NCBI RefSeq assembly: GCF_019175385.1
Contig: NC_083340.1
Coordinates: forward strand, 20,038,336-20,102,335
Source: Lycium barbarum
Taxonomy: Eukaryota > Streptophyta > Magnoliopsida > Solanales > Solanaceae
Length of the DNA stretch: 64,000 bases
Reading direction: 5' to 3'
In this document: in pieces, positions 21,148-33,700 of the stretch
How positions within the stretch are numbered: the first letter of the stretch is position 1
How the letters are laid out: every line of letters begins with the position of its first letter
Notes under the pieces: generated by a model
What the model was told of the DNA's origin: nothing
Seen by the model: the letters and a program-made list of their open reading frames with translations, nothing else
Database searches by the model: none
Made by a program: the position numbers and the translations under genes

Positions 21148-21493
21148 ATATGTGAAAATGTGATTTTACCCATATAAATGCATCAAATCTCAACCCAGTT
21201 TCCCATTTGGCTTTCTCAGCATGGGAAAGAAACACTAATAATTCATTGCTTGCCTGCAAAAAGGAAATCGTATGGGTTATTATTTAGTTGAGTCGGGTTT
21301 AACAAAAATAAAATAGAATTATTTTAGGAGATTTGGGGATTTCCATAAAGAGAGGGGTATATTTGAAAACTTTAATAACGGAAGGGTATTTTTGACCCAA
21401 ATTTATAACGGAAGATATTTTTAACCCTTTTTCCAACGTAAAGGGGTATTTTTGACCCTTTTCCCTCTACAAAATTATATGTGAAAATGTGAT
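21148..21493. mobile_element. 312-bp insert with 17-bp target duplication
   Basis: The string ATATGTGAAAATGTGAT is present exactly at 21148-21164 and at 21477-21493, and the 312 bp between them (21165-21476) are absent from copy B. This is the signature of a target-primed or similar insertion. The insert has no clear poly(A) tail, LTR or terminal inverted repeat; it contains GGGTATTTTTGACC repeats near its right end and an inverted TTTCCCATT/AGCATGGGAAA pair near 21200. Confidence 0.75.
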
Positions 21494-21636
21494 ATCTAGG
21501 CATAATTATCAATATTATTCATTTAAATATAAATTAAAGGGGAAATCTATATACATAAGTTCTCTTCCTGTTAATACAATAATTTAAAATTATGCTTTTA
21601 ACTTTATTGGGTAATGATCTATTTTTGTAGGAACTA

Positions 21637-21942
21637 TGAATAAAATGTTCTCTTGTAACCTGATATAGTGGTATTGGAGCAGATTTGCGTGCTTTTATTT
21701 ATTTTGTCTATGTCACTAGCAAATTATAGAATATACCCTCCACCAGTAGAATAATGTGTTACTGCATGTGCGTTCTTTATTGGTTATATGCAAGAGAAGA
21801 TAATGCTACACTGTGGGTACAAAAAGTGTGTAGAGAGGGATCACTTTCAGAGTTTCATTGTGACTATAAGGTTGAGTATGATGTGGCACTTGATAAAGCA
21901 CCCTATATAGAACCTGCAGACTATGGTCACGATATTGTAATG
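21637..21942 (+). pseudogene. Small cysteine-rich secreted peptide, decayed paralogue A
   Basis: Homologous to the intact frame at 34655-34963. Compared with it, copy A has a TAG in the leader (after CNLI), GTG in place of an internal Met codon, a TAA after YPPPVE and a 1-base deletion just before the CYCMC motif. After the shift the C-terminal half is readable: VQKVCREGSLSEFHCD, YKVEYDVALDKAPY, then GHDIVM. The normal stop (TAA after GHDIVM) is lost. The promoter segment with TATAAAAAG seen in copy B is also missing. This is a non-functional duplicate of a gene I do not recognise. Confidence 0.65.
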
Positions 21943-22036
21943 TCATTTGCATCTTTATTATTTTCGAAAGAAAATAACTTATATATTTGCAATGTCATTA
22001 TGACAACAATATTGTTCATGATAAAGATAAATGCAA

Positions 22037-22624
22037 TGTCACACCCCAATCCTGATAGGGCATGATGGGCACCCGACCCCTTACTTAGAGTCGAGCGAAC
22101 CCACTGGCTTTCGTGATAACCATGATCTCACGGACTCTTCAGTCATAAATGAAATGCATAATGAAAGCTTTTTGAAAACATTCTTTTCATCTTTCTCGAA
22201 CCAAATGAAATATGTAATCATATGAATCTGTAAAGTAATGCATAACGAATACATCGGCTTATATAGCCGCATACAAAACTGGTAGGCTAAATACGTGACT
22301 CTGTCTGCAAAGTCTCTAACATAAATCATTATACCATGACATGGATGCTCTGACTCAGCAACACTCCAGAAAGAAATGGAGCTCGCCAATCCCGCTGGAA
22401 CATCTTCTAGCAATGTCTTCTACTCATCTGTATGCACCTGCGTGGCATGAAACGCAGCGCCCACAAGAAGGGGCGTCAGTCCGAATAATGTACCGAGTAT
22501 GTAAGGCATGAGTAACAATATAACATAGATATGAAAAGTAACAAGGAATAAGAAATAACCTGTACATCTGAATGCCTCGTAGGGCGGATGTCATGCATGC
22601 TTAGCCTTTAAAAAAAACATTTTT

Positions 22625-22721
<97 letters not shown>

Positions 22722-24863
22722 CATGCCCGGCCATTAAGGCACAGTGTCATATATAATATCATGCCCGACCATCAAGGCTCGGTGTTATCATCATTAGCCT
22801 GCGTCCAGGCCTTCCACGTCCGGGGCAATATCATAACATGCCCACTGCAGTGGTGTGCACATCTACGTGCCTGCCCGGCCGACTATAGCGCGGCGCGGTG
22901 TGAGAAAATACATACATATATAGATAAAGCATGCATAAGAGCCCAATCAAAAGCCACAACTGTATCGGAGTGACGTAAGGTCGGTAGCCTCCGATTATAT
23001 TATGGAATACTCATCGTCGCTTTGTCTCACCTTGAAGGAACAATTATTTTAAGGTGAGACTATCGATGAAGAATAGAATTAAGAGAAAATAGAATAGGAT
23101 CGTAAATCTCATAAGGCATCAAGCCATGTATTTTTGGGATCGTAAAAGAAATTAGTCATCATCCATGAATGAATTGAGAAATCAGTAAATAACTCAACAT
23201 TCTTATATCGTCGTTGGAATCATAAACTTAGAACCTTTAAGCATGGAGTCATTCTCATCATAGTCATCATAATGATATTATCAATTTTGACATCATCGTT
23301 GTCATTGAAAAACATATCCTTCGTCGTTATCATAAGAACTCGCATAATCACAACCTTGGTTTTGGAACATAGGGCACCTTGGAAAACAATTATGGAATAT
23401 CAAGAAGGAAATTATGCTCTGGAATCTGGGAAATTTAACGTTTGATGACAAGGAAAAAAATACGAAAAACATTTATGAAATCATAACCTAAAGATCATGC
23501 CTTTGAAAGAAAGGGGCGAGCCTTAACATACCTGGAAGAAAATACTCGACTTCTAACTTACTTCCCGTCTTGCACCTCTCTTAAGAACTATTCGTAGCCT
23601 CGTAATCTACATATATAACCATTCATAATATCATTAGAATCATCATCATACGCTCGTCTCGAAACTTTAATTAAAATCCTTTTAGATTCTGTCGAAATTC
23701 GGGCAGTATCTCCCCTGTTTATATGCCCAACCCGAATTCTCAATTCAACAACCAACACAACAATAACAATACCAGTATCAATACAATCATTTCCATACCA
23801 ATATACTTCCTAAAACATCCCACACGATGTTTCCTAAATTTCTTAACTAACCCACTTGTGATATGACTATTTAATAATCTTTATTTCCGTAAAGAAGCCG
23901 AAATTAATACTAACAACATCAATAACAACATCCTTAACATTCTTCAAGATGAACATATACATATATCATCCAAAATTCTCTTCAAGCCTCCATCCATAAT
24001 TCAACAACGTCAAAACAACAACCTACAACTCTATTCTTGCAATTATTCCTTAATCAAACTTGATAAAGAGAGAGATTTGAAGATTCATACCTTGCTTTTA
24101 TGAAAGTTGCAAGATCTTCAACATTTTCTTGTTCCCACGCTCCTCTAACTCCAAACGAAATTATATTCGTGACTATGCGTTGCCCGGACTTCGATTAGTA
24201 CTTCGTAGCTTGAAATTTCACTCAAAATTCTCATTTTTGTGAGGTATATTTGCTCCCCTTTGTTGCTGAATTTTCTGGAAATTTGGAGATCTTTTTATGA
24301 CCAAAAAAGAGGGATTTTTACCCCTTTTATATGTGGCAAAGTCGGCGTCACTGTAGCTACATTACTGTAGCAGTACTGTAGCAGTGCTGTTTCTGCGCGA
24401 CAGTTCAGTTTGTAACGTCTATAATTCTCTACTCCGAGGTCCTATCAATGAGAGGTTTGTTTCATTAGAAACTAGACTCGGCAAAATTCATTTTAGGCTT
24501 TTGAAACACCTTAAAACTCCATATATACTAGGAGATATGTGCCTCCAAAGTTGACTAAAAATCCTTCCAGCATTTCTCAAATTTTCGTCGAACTTATTTT
24601 CTTCAATTTGCTCGATCTCGAAATATTCCGAAACTCTCCATACATGATATTAATAACTTATTATACTAATAATGTTCATGTTCTCATGTTTCAAAATACT
24701 CTTTCCCGATTACGGCTTACGAGATCGTATTTCACCCTTTTTCTTCGTTGTTATGTGCTTTCCATGGCTTGTGCCTTTCAAAACATCATGGGACATCTCC
24801 GATACTTCGTTGATACGGTGATGTACATGTCATGCTCATGCTCTGAAAGTGCGGGGTGTAACA
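22037..24863. mobile_element. Solo-LTR-like element TGTCACACC...GGGTGTAACA
   Basis: 2827 bp with ends TGTCACACCCC and CGGGGTGTAACA (short inverted termini) and a perfect 5-bp target duplication TGCAA (22032-22036 and 24864-24868). Internal blocks such as GTGACGTAAGGTCG and GCGTCCAGGC match the element at 40619-43176. No coding domains of gag or pol were seen, so a solo LTR, or a non-coding LTR element, is the best reading. TG...CA ends and a 5-bp TSD fit LTR integration; the parent family (possibly a long-LTR chromovirus) is inference. Confidence 0.75.
22629..22719. repeat. (AT)n microsatellite
   Basis: About 45 AT repeats inside the solo-LTR-like element. Confidence 0.95.
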
Positions 24864-24868
24864 TGCAA

Positions 24869-25199
24869 TACATAAATACTAGTGAAAACGTTGTTTTTAG
24901 TGCCCGAATTATTGCTATATTGTGATTTTGGTGCTTGTGTTATCCGACCGAACACTTTGAACCTTTAATTAAGCAATGTGGGCTATTTTAAAATCCTGGA
25001 TCCGCCTATGCCTATAGGATTCTTACATGTGGGTGTTGTGAATTATCCTTGCATATTTTCATTTTTTTCATTTTTGTCTCATTCATTACTAAAGGCCACT
25101 TCCCATACGGGCTTTTATAATTAGTGCGTTGTGTAACTTTTTTAAAAATCTCTTCGTGGTGCTTATTAGATTATTCCTCTAATCTTGCATCACTTGTGT
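24869..25199. other. Intergenic, no recognised feature
   Basis: The first about 20 bases continue duplicated segment A; the remainder is AT-rich and unassigned. Confidence 0.5.
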
Positions 25200-26258
25200 T
25201 GTTGTAAGATGGGACTTTCCACCTATAGGATGATTCAAACTGAATACTGATGGTGCTGCAAAGGGTAATCCTAGTCCTAGCTCAGTTGCTTTCTGTGTTA
25301 GAAATGACAGTGGGATCTTATATATGCTGAAGGAAGGACACTTACTGATGATGGAACAAGTTTGGTTGCAGAAGTTGTGGCTCTAAGGGATGGAATTGCA
25401 TATTGTGAAAGGCACAATGTGTGGCCATTAATATTTGAAACTGATTCCTTATCCATGAAGAAGTCTATATCGGTGAATGGGAAGCACCTTAGAGTATTAT
25501 TCTAATAGTTAAGTAGATCAATAGAATGAGGAACAATCAAATCACACAGATTCAGCACATACTCAGAGAAGCAAATGCAGTGGCAGATTTTTTGACTAAC
25601 TTAGTTTTTGATTTTGCAGGTATAGTTCACTTTCATAACTTTCAGGAGTTACCTAGTGCGGCAAGGAATTGATCAACATGGATAAAGCTCAAGTTCCAAA
25701 CTTGAGAATCAGATACACAAGGGACAGGAGGAACTGATACAACACTTGCAGCAGATCACTACAGCATTTGCAGTAGATCATAGAACAGCTTGTGCAATTT
25801 TGCAGCCTCCACGATATGCAGATTTTTACAGAATGCCTGAGATCTTATATCTCACATCTCCTACACTGGTTAATGGATCTCATGTAGGGTGATATTAGTG
25901 TGTTTCATGCTCATTCCCTATGTGAAGGAATTTAACTAATATAGAGGGTGTTTTGATTCATTTTTCATGGCATTTCCACTTAAGAATGCAATATGATAAC
26001 CGTAGAAGCCTTATGAACTACAAACCTGGATCCTAGAAGAAAATTCACAGACTGAAATCCATTCACCTGGTGAGAGCTTTGAGGTGTGGATATTGGAGGA
26101 AAGTCAAGTATCCAGGAGCTTCTAGTTGATTAGCTTGTTTATGTTGTTATTTTTGCATGTTTGATTTGTTTTCTTTATTTTCCAACCTATTTGGTTGGCT
26201 ATACAAACTCTTTTATTTTGAATAAAATACCACCCTTGGTGGTTTTCATTTTTTTTTA
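25200..26258 (+). pseudogene. 5'-truncated LINE tail with RNase H-like domain
   Basis: The sequence reads FKLNTDGAAKGNP, then after a 1-base shift near 25320 YAEGRTLTDDGTSLVAEVVALRDG and PLIFETDSLSMKKSI. These are the three catalytic positions (D, E, D) of the plant-type RNase H domain found at the 3' end of many plant L1-like LINEs. A TGA replaces the Trp before FKLNTD, and the frame is lost after about 25500. The downstream 3' UTR-like region ends at about 26258 with a TTTGGTTGG stretch and a poly(T)/poly(A) run. The RT and endonuclease parts are absent, so this is a truncated, dead copy. Confidence 0.7.
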
Positions 26259-26259
26259 A

Positions 26260-27072
26260 AAAAGTTATTCTTCTAATCCATATTATATGGTGGTTTTAAT
26301 TTATATATTTAGTTTAAAATAAATAATTATTTATATAACTAAGCAGGTATTTTTTTTTTAAATTACCCTTATTTTCGATAAGTGAATTGTTACCTAAGTA
26401 ATAAATATTAAATTGATAGCATTTAATTAAAGATATTTTAGTCTAGGAGTGAGTGATTTTTTAAAGAGTGACCAAACTAAAAACAACATATAATAAGAAC
26501 CGGAAATATACCTTGTAAATTATTTGTTCTTAAACTGGTATAATTTAGGTAACTTTGGCGCCAAATTTTCTTTTTCAACTGAAGCTTTCGTTAGGTCTGA
26601 CTTTACATTTAAACATTTCTTACATAATAAATTCCTCACCAACATTTCCTCTCTATTATTTTAAACTTCCAAAATTTTACTTCTTTAGTGCAATCACATA
26701 TGCTTACAAGTACAAAAAGTAAAATTTATTGAATGGTGTTTTATAGGATTGAAGATGAAGGTAGCATTATCAGTCAAAATTGAAATAGCTTTATAATCAT
26801 GTTTGATTAACTAGCAGCTAATCCTTTTAAGCATAAAGTATATATGAAGAATTAAATTAATTTTTAAGAAGTAATCCTTTTAAGCATAAAATAAATTACG
26901 TACGACCCTTTGATATTTGCTAATTTTCATACCAAACTTCCTTTCTCATAAATAATTTGTTTGTTACAAATTATCCAATATGTGACAATAATTATATTTA
27001 TTTGATAAAAGTTACGCACTATTTTTATATTTTGAATTTGGAACCGGGTTTAGCACGGGCCTACTGCAACTA

Positions 27073-27139
<67 letters not shown>

Positions 27140-27383
27140 AAAAATACTATAATTTATGTCATTTTTCGATTGCATAATTAATTTAATCTAGCAACAAGTT
27201 AATTATGTCTTGTTGGTAAGTTTTCATAATTATTAAAGTTTTTTAGTCACATAATTGCATAATTTTTAAAGAATAAAGTATATATGAGGAAGGAAGTTTG
27301 GGGGGACCATTAACAAATACAGAGGGACACAAGATTCAATATTCACTAAAGAAGCAAAATTTTGGTGAGTTTAAAAAAATAAG
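26260..27383. other. AT-rich intergenic region
   Basis: No gene recognised. A short duplication of TAATCCTTTTAAGCATAAA lies around 26820-26890. An (AT)n run occupies 27073-27135. Confidence 0.55.
27073..27135. repeat. (AT)n microsatellite
   Basis: About 31 AT repeats. Confidence 0.95.
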
Positions 27384-27818
27384 GGGTGTATTCGGTATGA
27401 AGTGAACTATTTTTCAAAATGTTTTTCAAATTTTCATGTTTGGTTGGTTAAAAATTTTGAAAAATATTTTCTCTAGAAAAGCAAATTCCTTAAAATGAGA
27501 AAAATGACTTCCATAATAAAAATAAGGAAATCAAGTTGAACAAAGTGGCTTTCACATTCATTGTGTCCTCCCCACATTCCAATACACCTCATCTTCACTC
27601 CCACCATTGTAGCTCCCATCCCCACGAACCACCACCGCACATCCCCGCCCCCACCTCTCATAGTACTTGTCTAGGTTATAAGACAAATGATTTTGGCATA
27701 ATATTTTTGCTTACTCCAAAAATGAGAAATTAAGTAAGCAACACACATGTTTTTCTAGAAATTATTTTTAAAACAATAATTTTCGTAAAAAATATTTTCT
27801 TCACACCGAACACATCTA
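27384..27818. mobile_element. MITE with GTGTATTCGGTATGAAG ends
   Basis: Left end GTGTATTCGGTATGAAG; right end CTTCACACCGAACACATC, whose reverse complement is GATGTGTTCGGTGTGAAG. The inner halves also show inverted similarity (AAAATATTTTC...GAAAATATTTT types). About 435 bp and non-coding. Termini of this kind occur in hAT-like MITEs; no clear 8-bp duplication was found. Confidence 0.6.
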
Positions 27819-27911
27819 AAAGAATGTGGAGTACTAATTAGTAAGACCTAACAAATGTTTTAATTGGAAATGAAATTGTGATTCCAAATTTACATGAATT
27901 TTATCAAAATG

Positions 27912-27966
<55 letters not shown>
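27912..27966. repeat. (AAT)n microsatellite
   Basis: About 18 AAT repeats. Confidence 0.95.
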
Positions 27967-27967
<1 letters not shown>

Positions 27968-28147
27968 GACATAATGGCCAAAAATTCACCTGAACTATCA
28001 CTTTTTCGTGAGTTTCCTACATGAACTATTAGGTGTGCAAGTTTCCTACATGAACTGTCACCAACTATTTAACAAAACACATGTCAACTATCAGTTATTT
28101 CATCTTTTTGCCTTAACTATTCAGATAAGTTATGAGGTAAGTTTGAC

Positions 28148-28320
28148 TACTACTTCCTACGTCTCAAAGTATTTGTCGCTTTTTTGTTTTACAAGCTCTT
28201 TAAGAAATTATCATTAGGAGATGTAATTGACTACTTTACCATTAGTTATGTCTAAGTTATATACTCCTTCCTCCTTAAATCATCTATCACTTTTTTGTTT
28301 TACAAGCCCCTTAGAAATCA
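28148..28320. repeat. Two direct Stowaway-like ends
   Basis: TACTTCCTACGTCTCAAAG and, about 113 bp further, TACTCCTTCCTCCTTAAATC are each followed within about 15 bp by the same CTTTTTTGTTTTACAAGC. CTCCCTCCGT-type ends are typical of Stowaway MITEs; both here are left-type ends, so this looks like a partial tandem copy. Confidence 0.5.
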
Positions 28321-28329
28321 TGTCAAAGC

Positions 28330-28944
28330 AGTTCGCACTATTGCATACTGATTGTGTTGGGTAATTGTCTTGGTTCACACGGGCCAAGAGTTGACTGTAT
28401 TTTTAAACCAAGGTTGTAATAATACAATTAAACAAAGATAGAAATTGATATGATTATTGATCATGCAAGTTTATGGGTAGATAAAAATTCTTAAAATTTA
28501 ATTTTTTGACAAATAAATTATTCTTTCGATCTTTCAGTAAGGTATATTGCTATCAATGGAGATCTCGAAAGATATATTGAAAACTAACTTGAGAATTATT
28601 TGGAACTTGCAATATATATTAAAACATAAGATTGCAGTAACCTAATACTATACTGCTCTTGTCATTAAAGAAGAACATAATATAGTGTTACTGTATTGCT
28701 AGCAATTCTTTTCTCATATATCATATTAATGAAACTTCATTAATGTCTTTTCTGAAACTATTGCGTGAGGGACCAATTAAAAGATTAATTCATCTTAACA
28801 CAATCGTGTTTTCGTCCGTTAACTAAAATTAATGAAACATTATTCATCTATAACGTGCGTTACATATCTAAATTCTATTAATTACTCTCTCTGTACGTAT
28901 ACCCTGCAACATTGCCGTCGCATAAAAGGTAAATTTAAACCATA
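28330..28944. other. AT-rich intergenic region
   Basis: No gene, RNA or element boundary recognised. Confidence 0.5.
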
Positions 28945-29108
28945 CATTATTGTGCTACATATTTTTTTTTAAAATTATTTTATTACATAGGGGTAGGGGA
29001 AGGGGAAATTCGGAAGGGAATTACAATGTGAGGATTCGAACCCTCACCAACAAGGTGAAAGTTCAGGTAACCAACTAACTGAACTACTAGATTCCCACCA
29101 TTATTGTG
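28945..29108 (-). mobile_element. tRNA-derived SINE, minus strand
   Basis: On the minus strand the sequence starts TGGGAATCTAGTAGTTCAG, has an A-box-like TAGTTCAGTTAGTTGG (29071-29086), a B box GGTTCGAATCC (29032-29042), and ends in an A-rich tail (T run at 28962-28970 on the plus strand). An exact 10-bp target duplication CATTATTGTG flanks it (28945-28954, 29099-29108). It fits a polymerase III-transcribed SINE with a poly(A) tail of the kind described in Solanaceae. It lies immediately upstream of the full-length LINE and inside the left edge of duplicated segment B. Confidence 0.85.
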
Positions 29109-29194
29109 ATATAGAAAAAGGGGTAAGAGATAAAAAAACTCTTTCTCCGTGCTCTTGGCGCAAGGTAAGTTAGCCTGCGCCGCTAGTGGCAAAC

Positions 29195-30700
29195 ATGGGG
29201 AAAGGGGGCAAACACACCGGAAAAAAACGTGGACGCGGTCGCCCTCGGAAAAACGGGCTCAACGAAGGTAGCAATAATAGAGGACAAACAAAAATATCGG
29301 AGGGTTGTGAGGCAGATGGTACCACCACCACGGCGATTCCACCGGAGCAACTAACTCCAGCTACAGCGGTGGGGCTCAACATTACCCCTACCACTGGTGG
29401 AATGGAGAACACTACCCCGATCAATGGCATTTCCAAACGGCTGCAATTGACACCTCCTAGCTTATTAGATGGCGGTCAGACCAGTGGGTTGCTGGTGGCG
29501 AGTACAATAACACCACCAGTACAACAAAATACGAAGGGGAGCACAGATCCAAAAGCTAGCGTTGACGAGATTCGTACAGAACAAGCGACTGAGCCACCAC
29601 ACCCACAACCATGGACGAACTTATTCCAGAAAAACAGACTTGCGGCGAATGGTATGGCACTGGAATACATACCTCCAATGATAGTAAATGGTCAGACGGT
29701 GGTGCAATTAGAGCAACAAGAGGTCATGGCGGAGATGGATAAATGGAGTAGAGCACTTATCGCTTATGTCATAGGAGAAACTCCAGGCTATAATGCGATG
29801 AAAAGGTATATAAATTTGAATTGGGCAAATGTTGTTCCACCCGAGCTTCATTACCATGAAGAGGGCTACTACCTTATCAGATTTCACACCATTGATGATA
29901 GGAATGAAATTTTCTACTTTGGCCCGTTCACCATCAACAACAAACCCATAATTTTACACCCATGGACTCCTGACTTTTATTTCTCACAACAGTTTCCCAC
30001 AGAAATACCACTATGGGTCAAATTCCCTAGATTACCTATGTCGTCTTGGGGTACAAAATCGTTAAGCAGAATAGCAAGCGCTATAGGGAAGACATTGTTC
30101 GCAGACGAATGCACTACCAATCAGTCCAGAGTTTCGTATGCTAGGATGCTTGTGGAGGTTAATGTTACTAAATCAATTCCTAGTGAAATTTCGGTGATTG
30201 ATCCCACGGGCAAAAAATTCCAGCAAGAGGTTATGTATGACTGGAAGCCAGAGTATTGCGACAACTGTTTGGTAATTGGTCACAAATGCTATCCTAAACC
30301 AAAACCTCAAGGCCCCCCTATAGCCTTGCCAACTAGAAGCCGAGTGAACAGAAAAATCCCCCAGGAATGGAAGTCCAAGGGTATCATCGAACCAGCAGTG
30401 GCTTCAGACCAAACACTGCCACAAAAAAATAGTGATCTTACAAGCAAAGAGGTAGCTGGACCAAGCAACAAACCACCCCCTTTGGCCCAACAACAGACTG
30501 CTACCAGTATTATAATTAACATCAGAGGAGTGGCAATTCAAGCCAAATCCCCACATATCGCAGCGGTAGCACCAGAGCTCACTCCTCAGAATTTTTCAGC
30601 ATTGATATCTCCCGCAAGTAAGAGAGACAAACAAGGTTATGACGTGAGTACTGGTGCCCTGAACCTACCCCTTGATAGGGGTGGACCATGTGCGCAATGA
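29195..30700 (+). CDS. LINE ORF1: nucleic-acid-binding protein with AT-hook-like start
   Basis: 501 codons, intact. The first ATG in frame is 29195 (the GTG at 29186 is not a normal eukaryotic start). Residues about 7-20 form a basic patch with KRGRGRPRKNG, an AT-hook-like motif. A Pro/Thr-rich segment follows; about residues 175-330 match the plant domain of unknown function DUF4283 (EGYYLIRFHTIDDRNEIFY, VKFPRLPMSSWGTKSLSRI), and a zinc-knuckle-like CDNCLVIGHKC follows with unusual spacing at its end. In plant L1 elements this protein coats element RNA to form the RNP. The stop TGA overlaps the ORF2 ATG (ATGA at 30697-30700). The C-terminal about 120 residues are low-complexity. Confidence 0.85.
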   Translation: MGKGGKHTGKKRGRGRPRKNGLNEGSNNRGQTKISEGCEADGTTTTAIPPEQLTPATAVGLNITPTTGGMENTTPINGISKRLQLTPPSLLDGGQTSGLLVASTITPPVQQNTKGSTDPKASVDEIRTEQATEPPHPQPWTNLFQKNRLAANGMALEYIPPMIVNGQTVVQLEQQEVMAEMDKWSRALIAYVIGETPGYNAMKRYINLNWANVVPPELHYHEEGYYLIRFHTIDDRNEIFYFGPFTINNKPIILHPWTPDFYFSQQFPTEIPLWVKFPRLPMSSWGTKSLSRIASAIGKTLFADECTTNQSRVSYARMLVEVNVTKSIPSEISVIDPTGKKFQQEVMYDWKPEYCDNCLVIGHKCYPKPKPQGPPIALPTRSRVNRKIPQEWKSKGIIEPAVASDQTLPQKNSDLTSKEVAGPSNKPPPLAQQQTATSIIINIRGVAIQAKSPHIAAVAPELTPQNFSALISPASKRDKQGYDVSTGALNLPLDRGGPCAQ

Positions 30701-33700
30701 ATTAGCTAATTTGGAATGTTAGGGGTGTGAATAAGAGGTACAAACAAAAGGAACTGAAGCAGTACTTGAGGAATAAAAGGATCACATTAGCTGGTGTAAT
30801 TGAAACACGAGTAAAAAAGCACAAAGCTAATCGTATCCTTAGTAGTGTGGCACCTAAATGGGATATGCTAAATAATTATGCTGAAGCAAGCAATGGCAGG
30901 ATATGGGTGTTATGGGACCCTGTGTGGTACAACATCACTATTATCAAACAGGGAGCTCAGTTCATACGTTGTAGGGTCAGGGGGACAACCAACCAAATCA
31001 ACTGCCTTATGACCATTATATATGGGTATAACACAGCTGAGCAGAGAAAACTTCTATGGGAAAGTCTAGCGGAGTGTGCTACTGGGGTCAAAGAACCATG
31101 AATCATAGGGGGTGATTTTAATGCGGTGTTACACATCGGGGATAGGGAAGGAGGTAACACTGTTACCTCAAATGAAATCCAAGATTTTTCAGATTGTATA
31201 ACAAACCTGCAACTTAATGAGCTCAACTGGAGGGGTGAATATTTCACATGGACCAATAAACAACATGGAAATAGCAGGATTTATAGTAGAATCGATCGAA
31301 TATTTGGAAATGGGGACTGGATGATGCAGTGGGGGCAAGTGACCACGGACTATGAGCTGCCATATATCTCAGATCACTCACCCATGCTTCTCAGGCTACA
31401 GGCTGATCACTGCCCCACCCGAACACCTTTCAGGTTCTTCAACATATGGACCACTCATGATCAATTCTTACAATTGGTTAAACATGTATGGGATCAAAAA
31501 TTCAGAAATGGGAAAATGGAGGATATCTGGGAAAAACTGAAGGCCCTTAAACCTGTCCTGAAGAAGCTGAATACTGATCACTTTAAGGGAATCACGAAGC
31601 ACATGGAACAGGCTCGAATAGAACTGCAAGATGTACAAAAGGCAATCACCTGGCAATGCAATGAAGCTCTATTGAATAAGGAGAAAGAAGTCCTGCTAAA
31701 CTTAGAAATATGGTCGCTGATTGAAGAAAGCGCCTTCAAACAAAAATCCAAAGCTAATTGGATCAAACTTGAGGACTCAAATACAAAATACTTTGCTGCT
31801 GCTGCCAAAGAAAGAACACATAGGAAGCAAATCAAAGAGATTAAATCACTAGCTGGGGTCAGGTTGACTGATAACAATGACATAGTTGCTGAAATCCTCC
31901 AGTTCTATAGGAGCCTAATGGGCAGTGCCGCGGACAGCTTACCGGCTGTTAATAAACTCATAATGAGGAATGGTCCTATCCTTAACCACCATAAAAAACT
32001 GCTCCTATGCTCACCAGTCACTGAAGAGGAAATCTATACTGGTTTGGCTTCCATTGGGGATGAAAAAGCACCAGGTATTGACGGCTATAACTCCCTATTT
32101 TTTAAACACTCCTGGGCAGTAGTAAAAACTGATGTGGTAGATGCAGTAACGGAGTTCTTTAATACGGGTAGAATGTTCAAAGGTATTAATTGCGCAACTC
32201 TAACTCTCCTGCCTAAAATCCCAAACCCCACTACGGTAAAGGACTTTAGACCGATAGCTTGCTGTACGATCTTATACAAACTGATTGCTAATGTTCTTGC
32301 TGCTAGATTACAAGTGGTAATGCCTAGTATTATTTGTGAGGCCGAAGCAGGATTTATACCAGGGAGGAAAATTGCGGATAACATTATCCTTGCTCATGAA
32401 TTAGTCAAAGCCTATTCTAGGAAAAACACCTCTGCCAGAGCCATGATCAAAATTGACCTTCAAAAGGCATATGACTCAGTGGAGTGGCCTTATTTAGAGC
32501 AGGTTATGATTGAACTTGGTTTCCCAGATAAATTCCTCCATTGGATAATGGCGTGTGTCAAAACAGTCAACTACACTATTCTTATCAATGGCTCCACCTC
32601 TGAACCTTTTAATGCTGCAAAAGGCTTGAGACAAGGTGACCCAATTTCCCCATTCCTATTTGCCATTGTCATGGAATACCTTAGTAGATGCCTATGTGAA
32701 GTAAAACAAGTCAAAAAGTTTAAATACCACCCTAGATGTGCTAAACTAGGCATTACTCACTTGAGTTTTGCAGATGATCTACTATTGTTCAGTAGGGGTG
32801 ATCTAGATTCTATCTCAGCCTTACATAAATGTTTCCTTACCTTTTCTGAAGCCTCTGGACTGCAGCCCAATCTAAGTAAAAGTTCCATCTATTTTGGGGG
32901 CATCAAACAAACTGACAGAGATCAAATTCTGTCACAGTTGGGATATGGGCTGAGGGAGCTACCATTCAAATACTTAGGCATCCCTCTCTCTACCAAAAGA
33001 CTATCCATCTTGCAATGTCAACCCTTAATCACAAAAATTACTAGCAGAATTGCCTCATGGACTGCTAAAAAATTATCCTACGCTGGTAGAACTCAACTTG
33101 TACAATCAGTGATCTTTGGCATACAAGCGTATTAGGCACAACTCTTCCCTATCCTTGCCCACGTGCTAAAAGTAATTGATGCCTATTGCCGAAGCTACAT
33201 ATGGTCAGGAACAAATGTTATCACCAACAAGGCACTTGTCGCTTGGGATAAAGTATGCTTGCCCATATCTACCGGTGGACTAAATCTGATTAATCTCAAG
33301 GTATGGAATATGGCTGCATTAGCAAAGACTTGTTGGGATTTAGCTCCCAAACAAGACAAGCTTTGGATTAGATGGATACATACATACTACATAAAAGGGA
33401 GACATTTGGGGGACTTTGATATACCCCAACAGGCGTCATGGATGGTGAGACAAATAATACAGGCTCAACATACTCTTCAACAGGTTCAACATATTCAAAG
33501 TACCAAACATAGCTTGATAAGAACTATTTATTTGCAGTTGCTGCCTAGCCTACCAAGAGTTCAATGGAAATCCATACTATTCAGCAACAATGCTCGACCG
33601 AAAGCCAAATTCATTACGTGGCTGCTCTTCCATCGAAGACTGTTGACTGCTGATAGACTACACAAGTGGGGAATACAAGCTGAACCAAAGTGTGTACTGT

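Larger units (their letters stand above)
20905..22036 (+). repeat. Duplicated segment, copy A (partner at 34203-35075)
   Basis: From AAGCAAGTTTTTT near 20935 to ATAAATGCAA, this segment is collinear with 34203-35060 (for example TATATTTGAAACAATCTTTA, TTTACCATACAAATGCA and GTGGGTACAAAAAGTGTGTA). It resumes at 24864 for about 20 bases after a solo-LTR-like insertion. It carries peptide paralogue A. Copies A and B lie about 13 kb apart in the same orientation. Confidence 0.85.
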
